This document shows positions 8,515 through 17,689 of a DNA stretch of 43,339 bases, piece after piece. Position 1 is the stretch's first letter. Each line of letters starts with the position of its first letter. Position numbers and translations under genes: made by a program. This stretch comes from Gammaproteobacteria bacterium (GTDB lineage Bacteria > Pseudomonadota > Gammaproteobacteria > Arenicellales > Poriferihabitantaceae): positions 1 through 43,339 of the forward strand of contig JAPPPS010000009.1 of assembly GCA_028817405.1 (NCBI GenBank). Reading direction: 5' to 3'. Under the pieces are notes generated by a model. That model was not told where the DNA came from. It saw only the letters and a list, made by a program, of their open reading frames with translations, and searched no databases.

Positions 8515-9489
8515 TCAGTCAGCCAGCCAACCGAGCACCAAATCCTCGTTTTCCGCGACCCATTCCCGGGCGTAGTCCTCGGCTTCCTTTTTGTCGATGA
8601 CCAGCGCGTAAGTCATCTCCGAGACGATGTCGGTGTCCAACTTCATGTTGCGGAACAGTTTGGCGACTTCCGGCTGGTCTTGCTCGACGGACTTGGCGTA
8701 GTGCAAGTGCAAATAAGCGGTGTCCCAAGCCACGCCGGCGCTGGATTTTTCCAGCCACGCCGGGTCGTCGGTCGGCTGAATCACATTCCACTTGCCGGCG
8801 TCATACGCCGGCTCTCCCAGAATCTGCATATCATGCAGCACGAAAACATAGTGCGGCGTGTAGCAGAATCCGACCCACGGTTTGCCGGCCTTGATGGCGT
8901 TGTCGAGCGCGGCGTACGCCAGCGTCTCGTCGCTCTCGGTCAACTCGAAGGTTTGGTCGTAGCCGTACGACTTGGCGCGAATCTTCTCGATGTTGGTGGA
9001 CGCCCAGCCCGGCGCGCCAATCCAAATCTCGCCGCGCCCATCGCCGTCGCTGTCATACAACGCCGCGATGTCCGGGTTGCTTAAATCATCGATGGACTTG
9101 ACGCCGTGCTTGTCGGCGAACTGTTGCGGCGTGCACATGCCCTGAAACGCGGCCACGCCGTTGCGGTTCATCACCACCGAGCCTTTGTCCTTGACGAAAG
9201 TGTCGTGCAGGTTCTGCTGGTTCGGCATCCACACTTCCGGATGCGCGTGCATCGCGCCGGAATCCATCGCCTCGAACACGATGGGGTTGGTGGCGTTTTG
9301 CAGTTCCACATCGAGGCCGAGATTCTCCTCGATGGCGACTTTCAGTACATTGGCGGTGGCTTGCACCGACGGCCAGTTGGGCACGCCGATGACCACATCC
9401 GCGGCCCGAACCGGCGAGGTGAACGCCAGCCCGACCAGCGCCGCGGCGCAAAGCGAACCGCCGGCGTGTTTGCTGAGAATTGATTTCAT
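8515..9489 (-). CDS. proX: Glycine betaine/carnitine-type ABC transporter substrate-binding protein
   Basis: Signal peptide MKSILSKHAGGSLCAAALVGLAFTSPVRAADVVIGVPNWPSVQATANVLKVAIEENLGLDVEL; next to proV/proW. Confidence 0.9.
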   Translation of the reverse strand: MKSILSKHAGGSLCAAALVGLAFTSPVRAADVVIGVPNWPSVQATANVLKVAIEENLGLDVELQNATNPIVFEAMDSGAMHAHPEVWMPNQQNLHDTFVKDKGSVVMNRNGVAAFQGMCTPQQFADKHGVKSIDDLSNPDIAALYDSDGDGRGEIWIGAPGWASTNIEKIRAKSYGYDQTFELTESDETLAYAALDNAIKAGKPWVGFCYTPHYVFVLHDMQILGEPAYDAGKWNVIQPTDDPAWLEKSSAGVAWDTAYLHLHYAKSVEQDQPEVAKLFRNMKLDTDIVSEMTYALVIDKKEAEDYAREWVAENEDLVLGWLAD

Positions 9490-9569
9490 GGGAACCTCCA
9501 TTGGTGGCGGAAAAGATGGAAAGGAAAGGATAACGCGAACCGGCATTGTCCGCCACGCCCGCGCCGATG

Positions 9570-10496
9570 TCAAACCGGCCGCCCCCCCGCGACGGCCGCG
9601 CGGAGGTGGTTTAGCCAACGCGTGATGCGGGCGCGCCACAGGTATTTCAGCAGGCCGTGATAAGCGTAGTGGCAGAAATAGTAGGCGCTGGCGGCGCGGC
9701 CGAGGCGCTCATGGCGGCGGTAGATGTGCCAGCGCCGGCGCGCCGCGCGGAGTTTGTCGCCGGACAGCGAGGCCGGTTGTTGGATGCGGCAGGCGGCGAG
9801 CGGTTCGACGATGCCGCGGGCGTTGCCGACGCGTTTTAGAATCGCCAGCCACAGCGCATAATCGTGGCCGATGTCGAGAGCCGGCATGCGCATTTTGCCG
9901 AGCGCGCGCGCGTCATAAACCGCCGCCAGGCAACTGACCGAATTGACTTTCAACAAATCGGCGCGGGTGATTTGCGGCGGCACGGTGAACACGCCGAGGT
10001 CGCGGTCGGCGGCGTCGATGAGGCGGTACGACGCGTAGGTGAATGCTTGTTCGTGCGTTGCCATGAACGCGGTTTGCTTGGCGAGTTTGTCCGCAAACCA
10101 TACATCGTCGGCGTCGAGGAAGGCGATGTATCTACCGCGGGCTTGCGCGATGGCGTGGTTGCGCGCGGCCGCGGCGCCGGTTGGTTGCGGGGTGATTGGC
10201 GCGACGGTGGATGGGTGTCTGCCGGGCGATGCGACACCGGGCTGCGACAGGAGGCGAATGCGGTTATCGCGCGCGGCGTAGTCTTTGATGACGGCCGCGG
10301 AGGCATCGGTTGATGCGTCGTCGACGATGAGCATTTCCCAGTCGGTTAAAGTTTGCGCGCGCACCGAGTCGATGGCCGCGCCGATGAACGCTTCGGCGTT
10401 GCGGCACGGCGTGATGATGGAAACCAATGGCATGGGGTTCGTCACGGAATTGGGCGCGGGCGTTGGCGCGCGGTCCGGCGCAGCGGATGTTTTCAT
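9570..10496 (-). CDS. Family 2 glycosyltransferase
   Basis: VSIITPCRNAEAFIGAAIDSVRAQTLTDWEMLIVDDASTD ... ARGRYIAFLDADDVW; ATGA overlap with upstream gene. Confidence 0.9.
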   Translation of the reverse strand: MKTSAAPDRAPTPAPNSVTNPMPLVSIITPCRNAEAFIGAAIDSVRAQTLTDWEMLIVDDASTDASAAVIKDYAARDNRIRLLSQPGVASPGRHPSTVAPITPQPTGAAAARNHAIAQARGRYIAFLDADDVWFADKLAKQTAFMATHEQAFTYASYRLIDAADRDLGVFTVPPQITRADLLKVNSVSCLAAVYDARALGKMRMPALDIGHDYALWLAILKRVGNARGIVEPLAACRIQQPASLSGDKLRAARRRWHIYRRHERLGRAASAYYFCHYAYHGLLKYLWRARITRWLNHLRAAVAGGRPV

Positions 10497-11275
10497 GCGC
10501 GTTTTATGTGGCGTTGATAAGCCAAGTTGCCGGCGCGCATGTGACGGTAAAACTGCCGGCAAGTTAAATCCGACAAGCGGTATTTTTTGTACGCGAAAGC
10601 GCAAGCGAGCGGCGCCGAGGCCGCGCCGAACATGCGGCGGAACGCGGCCCCTTTGGCAACGATGTTATCGGGGTGGGAAAAGTCGGCGCCGGAACTTTGC
10701 GCGGGATGAATGGCGATGGGTTGCGGAACATAGCGCAAGTTTAAACCGCGGCGCAATGCGTCGATGAGAAAGATGTTTTCCTCGCCGGTGGGGAAGGTTG
10801 CGCCGAGGCCGAATCGTTCGTCGAAGCGCAGACCGGCCGCGCGAATCGATTCCAAGCGCAACGCGATTTCCCATGAACTCACGCGCATAATGGAGCGGGC
10901 GCTGTGACGGCGCGCGCGCGGCGGATATTTTTTGAACAGCGCGCCATCCGGGGTGCGCGCTTGGAAGGTGATGATGTCGGCGCGCGGATGGGCGGCGAAA
11001 GCGCGCGCGATGATGACTGGCGCGTCGTCGGGGTGGCGCACATCGTCGTCGGCGATGACGCCGATGTCGGCGTTGGCGCGTTGCAATGCGCGGTTGCGGC
11101 TGCGCGACAGGCCGGTCTCTTGGTAGTCGAATACTTTTGGCGGCGCGTTGTTGTCGGCCGACTCGATGGCCGGCCGGCTGATTTGATTGATGACTAAATA
11201 ATCGTCAAACGGCGGCGCATACCCGCGCTCGAAGAACGCGCCGTCGACGGTGGCGATGAGGAGTTGGAGTTTCAT
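10493..11275 (-). CDS. Glycosyltransferase family 2-like protein
   Basis: ETGLSRSRNRALQRANADIGVIADDDVRHPDDAPVIIARAF; start MKLQLLIATVDG. Confidence 0.8.
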   Translation of the reverse strand: MKLQLLIATVDGAFFERGYAPPFDDYLVINQISRPAIESADNNAPPKVFDYQETGLSRSRNRALQRANADIGVIADDDVRHPDDAPVIIARAFAAHPRADIITFQARTPDGALFKKYPPRARRHSARSIMRVSSWEIALRLESIRAAGLRFDERFGLGATFPTGEENIFLIDALRRGLNLRYVPQPIAIHPAQSSGADFSHPDNIVAKGAAFRRMFGAASAPLACAFAYKKYRLSDLTCRQFYRHMRAGNLAYQRHIKRA

Positions 11276-11289
11276 GGCGCGGCGAACCG

Positions 11290-12771
11290 TCAAAACGAAA
11301 TATTCTTCCGCCGAATGACTTGCGCGACGGTGATGAAAAGAATTTTGATGTCCAGCCATAAACTGCGGCGGCTTAAGTATTGCATGTCGAAGTCAACCTT
11401 CTCGGCGTCGCTCAACAAATCGCGACCGTTGACTTGCGCCCAGCCGGTGAGACCGGGGGCCAGCGAGTCGACTTCCTTCTCCGCGCGCAACGCAATCAAA
11501 CCGGCCTCGACCGGTTCAATGGGGCGGGGACCGACAAAACTCATGTCGCCTTTGAGAATCGAAAACAACTGCGGCAACTCATCCAAACTGGTGTAGCGCA
11601 AAAACTTGCCGAACGATTCATACTCGCGCGCGGCGTTGGCATGCGCGGTTCGGTCGACCGGCGCGGCCGTCGCTGCCGCTGAAACCGTCGCGATGGGTTT
11701 AAGCGTACGAAACTTCGGCATGTTAAAAATCACGCCTCCTTTGCCGACGCGCTTCGACCAGTACAGCACGCGGTCGCGCGAAGTCGCTTTAAGCAGCGCC
11801 GCAATCAACAGCATCGGCACGCTCAGCAGCGGCAAACAGACGAGCGCCAAGCCGATGTCGAACAGGCGTTTGCGGCGGCGGCCCGCGCGACGGTATAAAC
11901 GCGCCGGGTCGCCGCGCGCATCGGCCCGCGACAGCGTTGAATACAAATCGAAGTGAGTGAACACCGCTTTCAAATGCGCATCGTTGGCGCGTTCATTGGT
12001 TTGCCACAGCGTCGTGTCTTGACTGCCGCGCGCAAAAATCATGGGGAAAGTAACGCTGCGCGGGCGCGCCATCAGCGTAGGCGTGCGCGCCAGCAGCGCA
12101 TGCGCTTTATACCAAATATCATCGGCGTCGGGGGCGAGGCGCATAAAAAGTTGGCGCTCGGTCACGCGCGCGCCCAAAGCATGCGGCGGAAACCATGCGC
12201 CGGCGCCGCAGGTGGGGAAGATGTCGAACGATGGTTCGGTGGCGTTGTCGGCCGGCGGCCACAAGTTATACGGGCGCAGTTCGCGCGCGGCGCGTCGGCT
12301 GAACCAGTAGCCGCGGTATGCGGCGATGCAGTCTGGGTGGCGACGGTGCGCGCGGTATAAATCGCGCAGCCAATGGCGCGGAAACATGAAATCATCATCG
12401 GCGGTGACGATGTGGCAGTCGGGGAATTTTTCGATGGCGTGAATAAGTTTTTTATAGCAACTTAAGTTTTCATCGACTAAGCGAATTTCCAAGCCGCGTT
12501 TTTGTTGCCGGCGAAGCGTGTCGGGAAGGTCGGCCGCGTTGACTTCCGCAGTCGACAACCACAACACGATGCGGTCGGGTTGGAAAGATTGATTCAGCAG
12601 CGATTCCACCGCCAAAAATACGGTGGACAACCGCGGCGGATGCGAAGTTAAACTGACCACCACCGGATGCGCGCGCGGCCGGGCGTTGATTCCCGACCGC
12701 CGCCGCAATGCATGCGCGAGGCGGTAGCGGATGCCATGCAACCAGCCAATTAAATGTTGCGCGGTTTGCAT
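11290..12771 (-). CDS. Fusion protein: N-terminal glycosyltransferase-like domain plus C-terminal bacterial sugar transferase (phosphoglycosyl transferase)
   Basis: N-terminus VVVSLTSHPPRLSTVFLAVESLLNQSFQPDRIVLWLS...HIVTADDDFMFPRHWL; C-terminus KRLFDIGLALVCLPLLSVPMLLIAALLK...SKRVGKGGVIFNMPKFRT...FLRYTSLDELPQLFSILKGDMSFVGPRP...GLTGWAQVNGRD. Confidence 0.9.
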   Translation of the reverse strand: MQTAQHLIGWLHGIRYRLAHALRRRSGINARPRAHPVVVSLTSHPPRLSTVFLAVESLLNQSFQPDRIVLWLSTAEVNAADLPDTLRRQQKRGLEIRLVDENLSCYKKLIHAIEKFPDCHIVTADDDFMFPRHWLRDLYRAHRRHPDCIAAYRGYWFSRRAARELRPYNLWPPADNATEPSFDIFPTCGAGAWFPPHALGARVTERQLFMRLAPDADDIWYKAHALLARTPTLMARPRSVTFPMIFARGSQDTTLWQTNERANDAHLKAVFTHFDLYSTLSRADARGDPARLYRRAGRRRKRLFDIGLALVCLPLLSVPMLLIAALLKATSRDRVLYWSKRVGKGGVIFNMPKFRTLKPIATVSAAATAAPVDRTAHANAAREYESFGKFLRYTSLDELPQLFSILKGDMSFVGPRPIEPVEAGLIALRAEKEVDSLAPGLTGWAQVNGRDLLSDAEKVDFDMQYLSRRSLWLDIKILFITVAQVIRRKNISF

Positions 12772-12775
12772 AGCG

Positions 12776-13861
12776 TTACTTTGTCTCCGGCGCCGTGTTG
12801 CGCGCGCGCTTGTTGCCGATGCCGATGCGCCATAAACGCATGCGTATGGCGTCGATGTCAAACAGCGGCAGTAGCATGTAATGGATATAGCGTTTCAGGT
12901 TGCCGCGCTCGGAACTGCGGTGAATTGTTTTGATGAACCATGGCCATCGGGCAATGACGCAAAACCAGGTTGAGAACTTCTCGAAGATGTTTTGCTTATG
13001 GTTAGTTGCTTCGCCGGCCGCGCCGGCGCGCATTTTCATTTGAAAGGAAAAAAGTCGCATTTCGTGATACGCGATGCTTGGCGCATCGAGGCGCTCGCGC
13101 CAACGACTTAAAAAATGCCGTTGCGCGGCGGCGATTTGCGCGTAGCGATTGGATATGCGCTCGCCGTCGATGCGGTAATAGACATGCCGATGCGGACTGA
13201 TGCGCGCGCCGCCGCCGGCCGCGAGTATTTTCAACCATAAATCCCAGTCCTGCAACGCTTGCAGTTGTTCGTCGATGCGCAACTTGCCGATGCGCGACCG
13301 CCGCGTCAAGCACAGCGAAAAACCGCCGAGTTTGTTCTCGCATGTTAAATCATCGAAGCGCAATACGGTCGCCTCGGCGGTAGCGGCGGCGCGGCCGGCC
13401 GGCCGCGTTTGTTCATGCTCCAGCGGTCCATACCAATAAAAATAATCGCTACCGACTAACGCGCAATCATAACGGTTCAGCAACGCGACTTGCGCGGACA
13501 ACTTGTCCGGATGCCAGCAATCATCATCATCGAGAAACGCGATGTAAGTACCGCGCGCGCAGTCCATGCCGAGGTTGCGCGCGCGCGCGCCGCCGAACGT
13601 TTCCTTGAAGTCGCGGAAGATGAAATCAACTGGCGGCGTCGGCGAAGTTTGCGGTTGCGATTCGAGTTGGCGTTGAAAATCGCGCGCGACTTGCGCGGTG
13701 GCATCGGCGCAGCCGTTGGCGATGACGATGACTTCCATGTTGGAATAAGTTTGCGCGCGGATGCTGTCCAGCGCGCGCTTCAAATACGCGGCGCGGTTAT
13801 GCGTCGGCACGATGACGCTGACCGTTGCTTCTTCTTGCTCGGCCGCCATCACCGCCTCCAA
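12776..13861 (-). CDS. Family 2 glycosyltransferase
   Basis: VSVIVPTHNRAAYLKRALDSIRAQTYSNMEVIVIANGC ... ARGTYIAFLDDDDCWHPDKLSAQ. Confidence 0.92.
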   Translation of the reverse strand: MEAVMAAEQEEATVSVIVPTHNRAAYLKRALDSIRAQTYSNMEVIVIANGCADATAQVARDFQRQLESQPQTSPTPPVDFIFRDFKETFGGARARNLGMDCARGTYIAFLDDDDCWHPDKLSAQVALLNRYDCALVGSDYFYWYGPLEHEQTRPAGRAAATAEATVLRFDDLTCENKLGGFSLCLTRRSRIGKLRIDEQLQALQDWDLWLKILAAGGGARISPHRHVYYRIDGERISNRYAQIAAAQRHFLSRWRERLDAPSIAYHEMRLFSFQMKMRAGAAGEATNHKQNIFEKFSTWFCVIARWPWFIKTIHRSSERGNLKRYIHYMLLPLFDIDAIRMRLWRIGIGNKRARNTAPETK

Positions 13862-14739
13862 TGCGACAAGTCGCGGCTGAGCAAACTTTCCAACAACCGC
13901 ACTTCATCGGCGAAATAATCCGCCAACGCGCGGCGAAATTCCGGGCGCAACGGCGGCCGCGAGTCGGCGCGGCTGTTGAGCCGCTTTAACCGCTGCAGCA
14001 ACGCGCCGCTGTTAAACGAGCGGCGAATGCCAAGCGCGGTTTTTATTTGCGCCAACTTGACATGCGCATCGGATAGTTTGCGGTTCAAGTAACGAAAGCG
14101 CGGCAAACGGCCCGGGTTATGCGCATCAAACACCGCGCGCCCATCGTCCGGCGTTTGCAAAAACTTCAACACCGCGCGATAAACGCGGCCCGGGTCGGCG
14201 ACAACATCATCAAACACCACGACATGCACACGCTCACGCGCCGCCTGTTCATACACGCGCGCCAACTGCTTGCCCAACGCGCACACATCGCCATACAACA
14301 AGTTGGCGGCGTCATAACACAAACGCGGCATCGCATCGCCGGCGCGGCGTTGACCCTGCAAGTTCCATGCAGTCTCGAAGTCGCGCACATCTTCGTTGTC
14401 GTTGCGCAGTTGCTGCGCATGCCATGACATCGCCATGTCGGCCGGGTTACGTACCATCACGATGAACTTCGCCGCATCGTTGTAGCGCAAAATATTGCCG
14501 ACCGCATGCGGATGGCGCAGATATTTCGGCGAGGTCTCGCCGACCGCGAGATGCGCATCGTTCGCGGCCGCGAACAACGATTCGTATTGCCGCAGGTTGT
14601 TCGTGTCGCCGGGAGCGCGGTTGAAATAATCCGGCTCCTTCGGCGCGGTGAAGATGCGCGGATGCGCTCCCAGCCACGCGTCCAGCGAAGTGGTGCCGCA
14701 CTTGGGCGCGCCGAGGATGAAGAAGTCGGGTCGTTTCAT
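13849..14739 (-). CDS. Sulfotransferase family protein
   Basis: PAPS-binding-like FFILGAPKCGTTSLDAWL; KFIVMVRNPADMAMSWHAQQ; paralogous to next gene. Confidence 0.9.
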   Translation of the reverse strand: MKRPDFFILGAPKCGTTSLDAWLGAHPRIFTAPKEPDYFNRAPGDTNNLRQYESLFAAANDAHLAVGETSPKYLRHPHAVGNILRYNDAAKFIVMVRNPADMAMSWHAQQLRNDNEDVRDFETAWNLQGQRRAGDAMPRLCYDAANLLYGDVCALGKQLARVYEQAARERVHVVVFDDVVADPGRVYRAVLKFLQTPDDGRAVFDAHNPGRLPRFRYLNRKLSDAHVKLAQIKTALGIRRSFNSGALLQRLKRLNSRADSRPPLRPEFRRALADYFADEVRLLESLLSRDLSHWRR

Positions 14740-14751
14740 TGGGTGCGGCGT

Positions 14752-15645
14752 TCATGCCGGCGCGCGCCAGTGCGACAAGTCGCGGCCGAGCAAACTTTCC
14801 AGTTGCCGCACATCATCGGCGAAATGTTCCGCCAACGCGCGCTGAAAATCCGGCGACAACGGCGCGCGCGGTTGAGATTTGCCTTCGTATTTTTCGATGC
14901 GCTTGGAGATGCCGAACGGTCGGCGAATGCCGAGCGCAGTTTTCAAACGGGCGAGCGGTTGCAATGCGTGACGCGCATGGCGCAAAAAGTGGCGCCGCAC
15001 TTTGGCTGGGTTATGTACCGCAAAACCGCCGGGCGGTTGGTGGTCGTCCGGCGCATCGAGAAATCGTAACACCGCGCGATAAACGCGGCCCGGGTCGGCG
15101 GCAAAATCGTCAAACAACACCACCTGCACGCGCGCCGCGGCAACCCGTTCATACACGCGCGCCAACTGCTTGCCGACACAACAAAACTCGCCGTACAACA
15201 ACGCCGAAACATCGATGCAGCCGCGCGGAATCGACTCGCCGCCCTGCCGCGCATCTTGCAACGCCCACGCGGCCGCGAAATCGGTCTCATCCTCCTCGCC
15301 GTTGAACACCAACTGACCATGCCATGCATGCGCCATCGCGACCGGGTTGCGCGCCATAACGATAAACTTTGCGTCCGCGTTGTAGCGCAGTATGTTATCG
15401 ACCGCATCGCGCGAATGCAAATAGCGCACCGAGGCTTCGCCGACCGCCAGATGCGCGTCAGTCGCATCAGCGAACAACGATTCGTACGCCGGCAAGTCCG
15501 CGGTCAAACGGTAGTTGTCGTCGGTGTTGAAATAGTGCGGCTCTTTAACCGCGGTGAAAATGCGCGGATGCGATTTGAGATACGCATCCAGCGAAGTGGT
15601 GCCGCACTTGGGCGCGCCGAGGATGAAAAAGTTTGGGCGTTTCAT
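14752..15645 (-). CDS. Sulfotransferase family protein (tandem paralog)
   Basis: MKRPNFFILGAPKCGTTSLDAYLKSHPRIFTAVKEPHYFN; same C-terminal motif QLESLLGRDLSHWR as neighbour. Confidence 0.9.
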   Translation of the reverse strand: MKRPNFFILGAPKCGTTSLDAYLKSHPRIFTAVKEPHYFNTDDNYRLTADLPAYESLFADATDAHLAVGEASVRYLHSRDAVDNILRYNADAKFIVMARNPVAMAHAWHGQLVFNGEEDETDFAAAWALQDARQGGESIPRGCIDVSALLYGEFCCVGKQLARVYERVAAARVQVVLFDDFAADPGRVYRAVLRFLDAPDDHQPPGGFAVHNPAKVRRHFLRHARHALQPLARLKTALGIRRPFGISKRIEKYEGKSQPRAPLSPDFQRALAEHFADDVRQLESLLGRDLSHWRAPA

Positions 15646-15703
15646 GGGCGGCGACGGCGGCGACGGTTAACAATGAACATGCGCGACGCAAGCGGCGGCA
15701 CAC

Positions 15704-16870
15704 TCAGCGCGACTCCAGCGGCCGCAAAATCGCGCGCGAGATAATCAGGCGTTGAATCTCGCTGCTGCCTTCCCAGATGCGTTCCACCCGCGCGTCGCGC
15801 CAGATGCGCTCCAGCGGCAAGTCGGCCATCAAACCCATGCCACCGTGAATCTGCAGCGCCTCGTCGGCGATGCGCGCCAGTGTTTCGGTGGCCGCCAACT
15901 TGGCGACGGCCGCGTCCATGTCGGTCATGCCGCCGTGGTCTTCGCGCCACGCCGCTTGGTAGGTAAGCAACTCGGCGGCGCGGCGCGCGACTTCCATGTC
16001 CGCCAACTTGAAACCGACGCCTTGGAACTTGCCGATGGTCTGGCCGAACTGTTTGCGCGTGGCCGCGTAGTCGCATGCCAACTCAAACGCGCGGTCGCAT
16101 CTTCCCAAACAAATCGCCGCGACTTGCAACCGCGTGTTGCCGAGCCATTGATTGGCGACATCGAATCCTTGGTCGACTTCGCCCAATACTTGCGCGGCCG
16201 GCACCCGGCAATCATCAAACTCAAGAATGAAGTTGTGATAGCCGCGGTGCGAGACGCTGCGGTAGCCGCGCCGCACGGTGAATCCTGGCGCGCCTTTGTC
16301 GACCAAGAACGCGGTGATTTTTTTGCGCGGGCCGCGCGCGGTTTGTTCCACGCCGGTGGCGGCGAATAAAATCACGAAGTCGGCGACATCGGCGTGGCTG
16401 ATAAAATGTTTGACGCCGTTGATGCGGTAGTCGCCGCCGGCGTCGCGTTTGGCTGCGCATGCCATCGAGCGAATGTCGGAGCCGGCACCGGGCTCGGTCA
16501 TTGCCAAGCAGTCGGTTTTCTCGCCGCGGATGCATGGATACAAGTACTTTTCGCGCTGTTCGCCGATGCAGGCTTGCAAAATGTTGCTCGGCCGCGCGAC
16601 TGTGTATTGCAATGCCATGTTGGCGCGGCCGAGTTCGCGGTCGAGAAGACACATCGACAAAGTGTCGAGTCCGCCGCCGCCGAGTTCTTCCGGCATGTTG
16701 GCGGCGTATAAACCCGCGGCCAGCGCGCGCTCGATGATTTGCCGGCGCAACTCCGCGGGCAGTTCATCCGCGTCTTCGACTTGTTGTTCGTACGGATACA
16801 ACTCCGCCTCGACAAACCGTCGCGCGGTGTCGCTCAGCATGCGTTGTTCTTCGCTGAGTTGGAAATCCAT
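15704..16870 (-). CDS. Acyl-CoA dehydrogenase
   Basis: MDFQLSEEQRMLSDTARRFVEAEL...CLAMTEPGAGSDIRSM...QIHGGMGLMADLPLERIWRDARVERIWEGSSEIQRLIISR. Confidence 0.95.
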   Translation of the reverse strand: MDFQLSEEQRMLSDTARRFVEAELYPYEQQVEDADELPAELRRQIIERALAAGLYAANMPEELGGGGLDTLSMCLLDRELGRANMALQYTVARPSNILQACIGEQREKYLYPCIRGEKTDCLAMTEPGAGSDIRSMACAAKRDAGGDYRINGVKHFISHADVADFVILFAATGVEQTARGPRKKITAFLVDKGAPGFTVRRGYRSVSHRGYHNFILEFDDCRVPAAQVLGEVDQGFDVANQWLGNTRLQVAAICLGRCDRAFELACDYAATRKQFGQTIGKFQGVGFKLADMEVARRAAELLTYQAAWREDHGGMTDMDAAVAKLAATETLARIADEALQIHGGMGLMADLPLERIWRDARVERIWEGSSEIQRLIISRAILRPLESR

Positions 16871-16885
16871 GATGGGGTGCTCGCG

Positions 16886-17689
16886 TTATGAATCGAGGCC
16901 GCCGACCGATTCCAAATGGCCGTCGACATTAATGATTTGACCGGTGATTTTGGACGCGGCGTTTGATGCGATAAACAGCGCGGCGTCGGCGATGTCTTCG
17001 GCGGCGATGAAGGTGTGCAGCGAGACGCCGTCGGTGTATTTGCGCCGGACTTGCGCTTCGGTCATGTTTTTGCGCGCGGCCTCGGCGGTGATAACCGCGT
17101 CCATGCGCGCGCCGTCGATGCTGCCGGGGCAGATGGCGTTGACGCGAATGCCGGCCGGGCCCAGTTCCATCGCCAGCGATTTGGTTAAACCAATGACGGC
17201 CCATTTGGCGGCCGCGTACGGCGCGCGCAATGGATAGCCATGCCAGCCGGCGGTTGATGCGATGTTGATGATGACACCACGCGCAGCCGCGCGCAACAGC
17301 GGAATGGCGCGGCGGCAAGTTAAGAAAGTCGCGTCCAAATTAACCGCGACGCAGCGCCGCCAGTCGGCCGCAGCGATGTCTTCCAACAACGCGGTGGGGC
17401 CCGCGATGCCGGCGCAGTTGATTAAAACTTCCATGCCGCCAACCTGTTTTTGATGCGCGGCGAATGCATGCGCGACTTGTTTCTCAATCGCGACATCGGC
17501 GACCGTGGTTTGAATGCCGGGTAGTTCGGCGTTCATGCGCGCCACCGCTTCGGCGTCGATGTCGACTGCATGCACCGCGGCGCCGGCCTCGGCGAATGCG
17601 CCGGCGATGGCGCGGCCAATGCCGGCCGCGGCCGCGGTGACCATGACGCGCTGGCCGGCGAATGACGGTGAATGTGACGGGGAACTCAT
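16886..17689 (-). CDS. SDR-family oxidoreductase
   Basis: VTAAAAGIGRAIAGAFAEAGAAV, NCAGIAGPT, PYAAAKWAVIGLTKSLAMELGPAGIRVNAICPG; ATGA overlap with upstream gene. Confidence 0.93.
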   Translation of the reverse strand: MSSPSHSPSFAGQRVMVTAAAAGIGRAIAGAFAEAGAAVHAVDIDAEAVARMNAELPGIQTTVADVAIEKQVAHAFAAHQKQVGGMEVLINCAGIAGPTALLEDIAAADWRRCVAVNLDATFLTCRRAIPLLRAAARGVIINIASTAGWHGYPLRAPYAAAKWAVIGLTKSLAMELGPAGIRVNAICPGSIDGARMDAVITAEAARKNMTEAQVRRKYTDGVSLHTFIAAEDIADAALFIASNAASKITGQIINVDGHLESVGGLDS

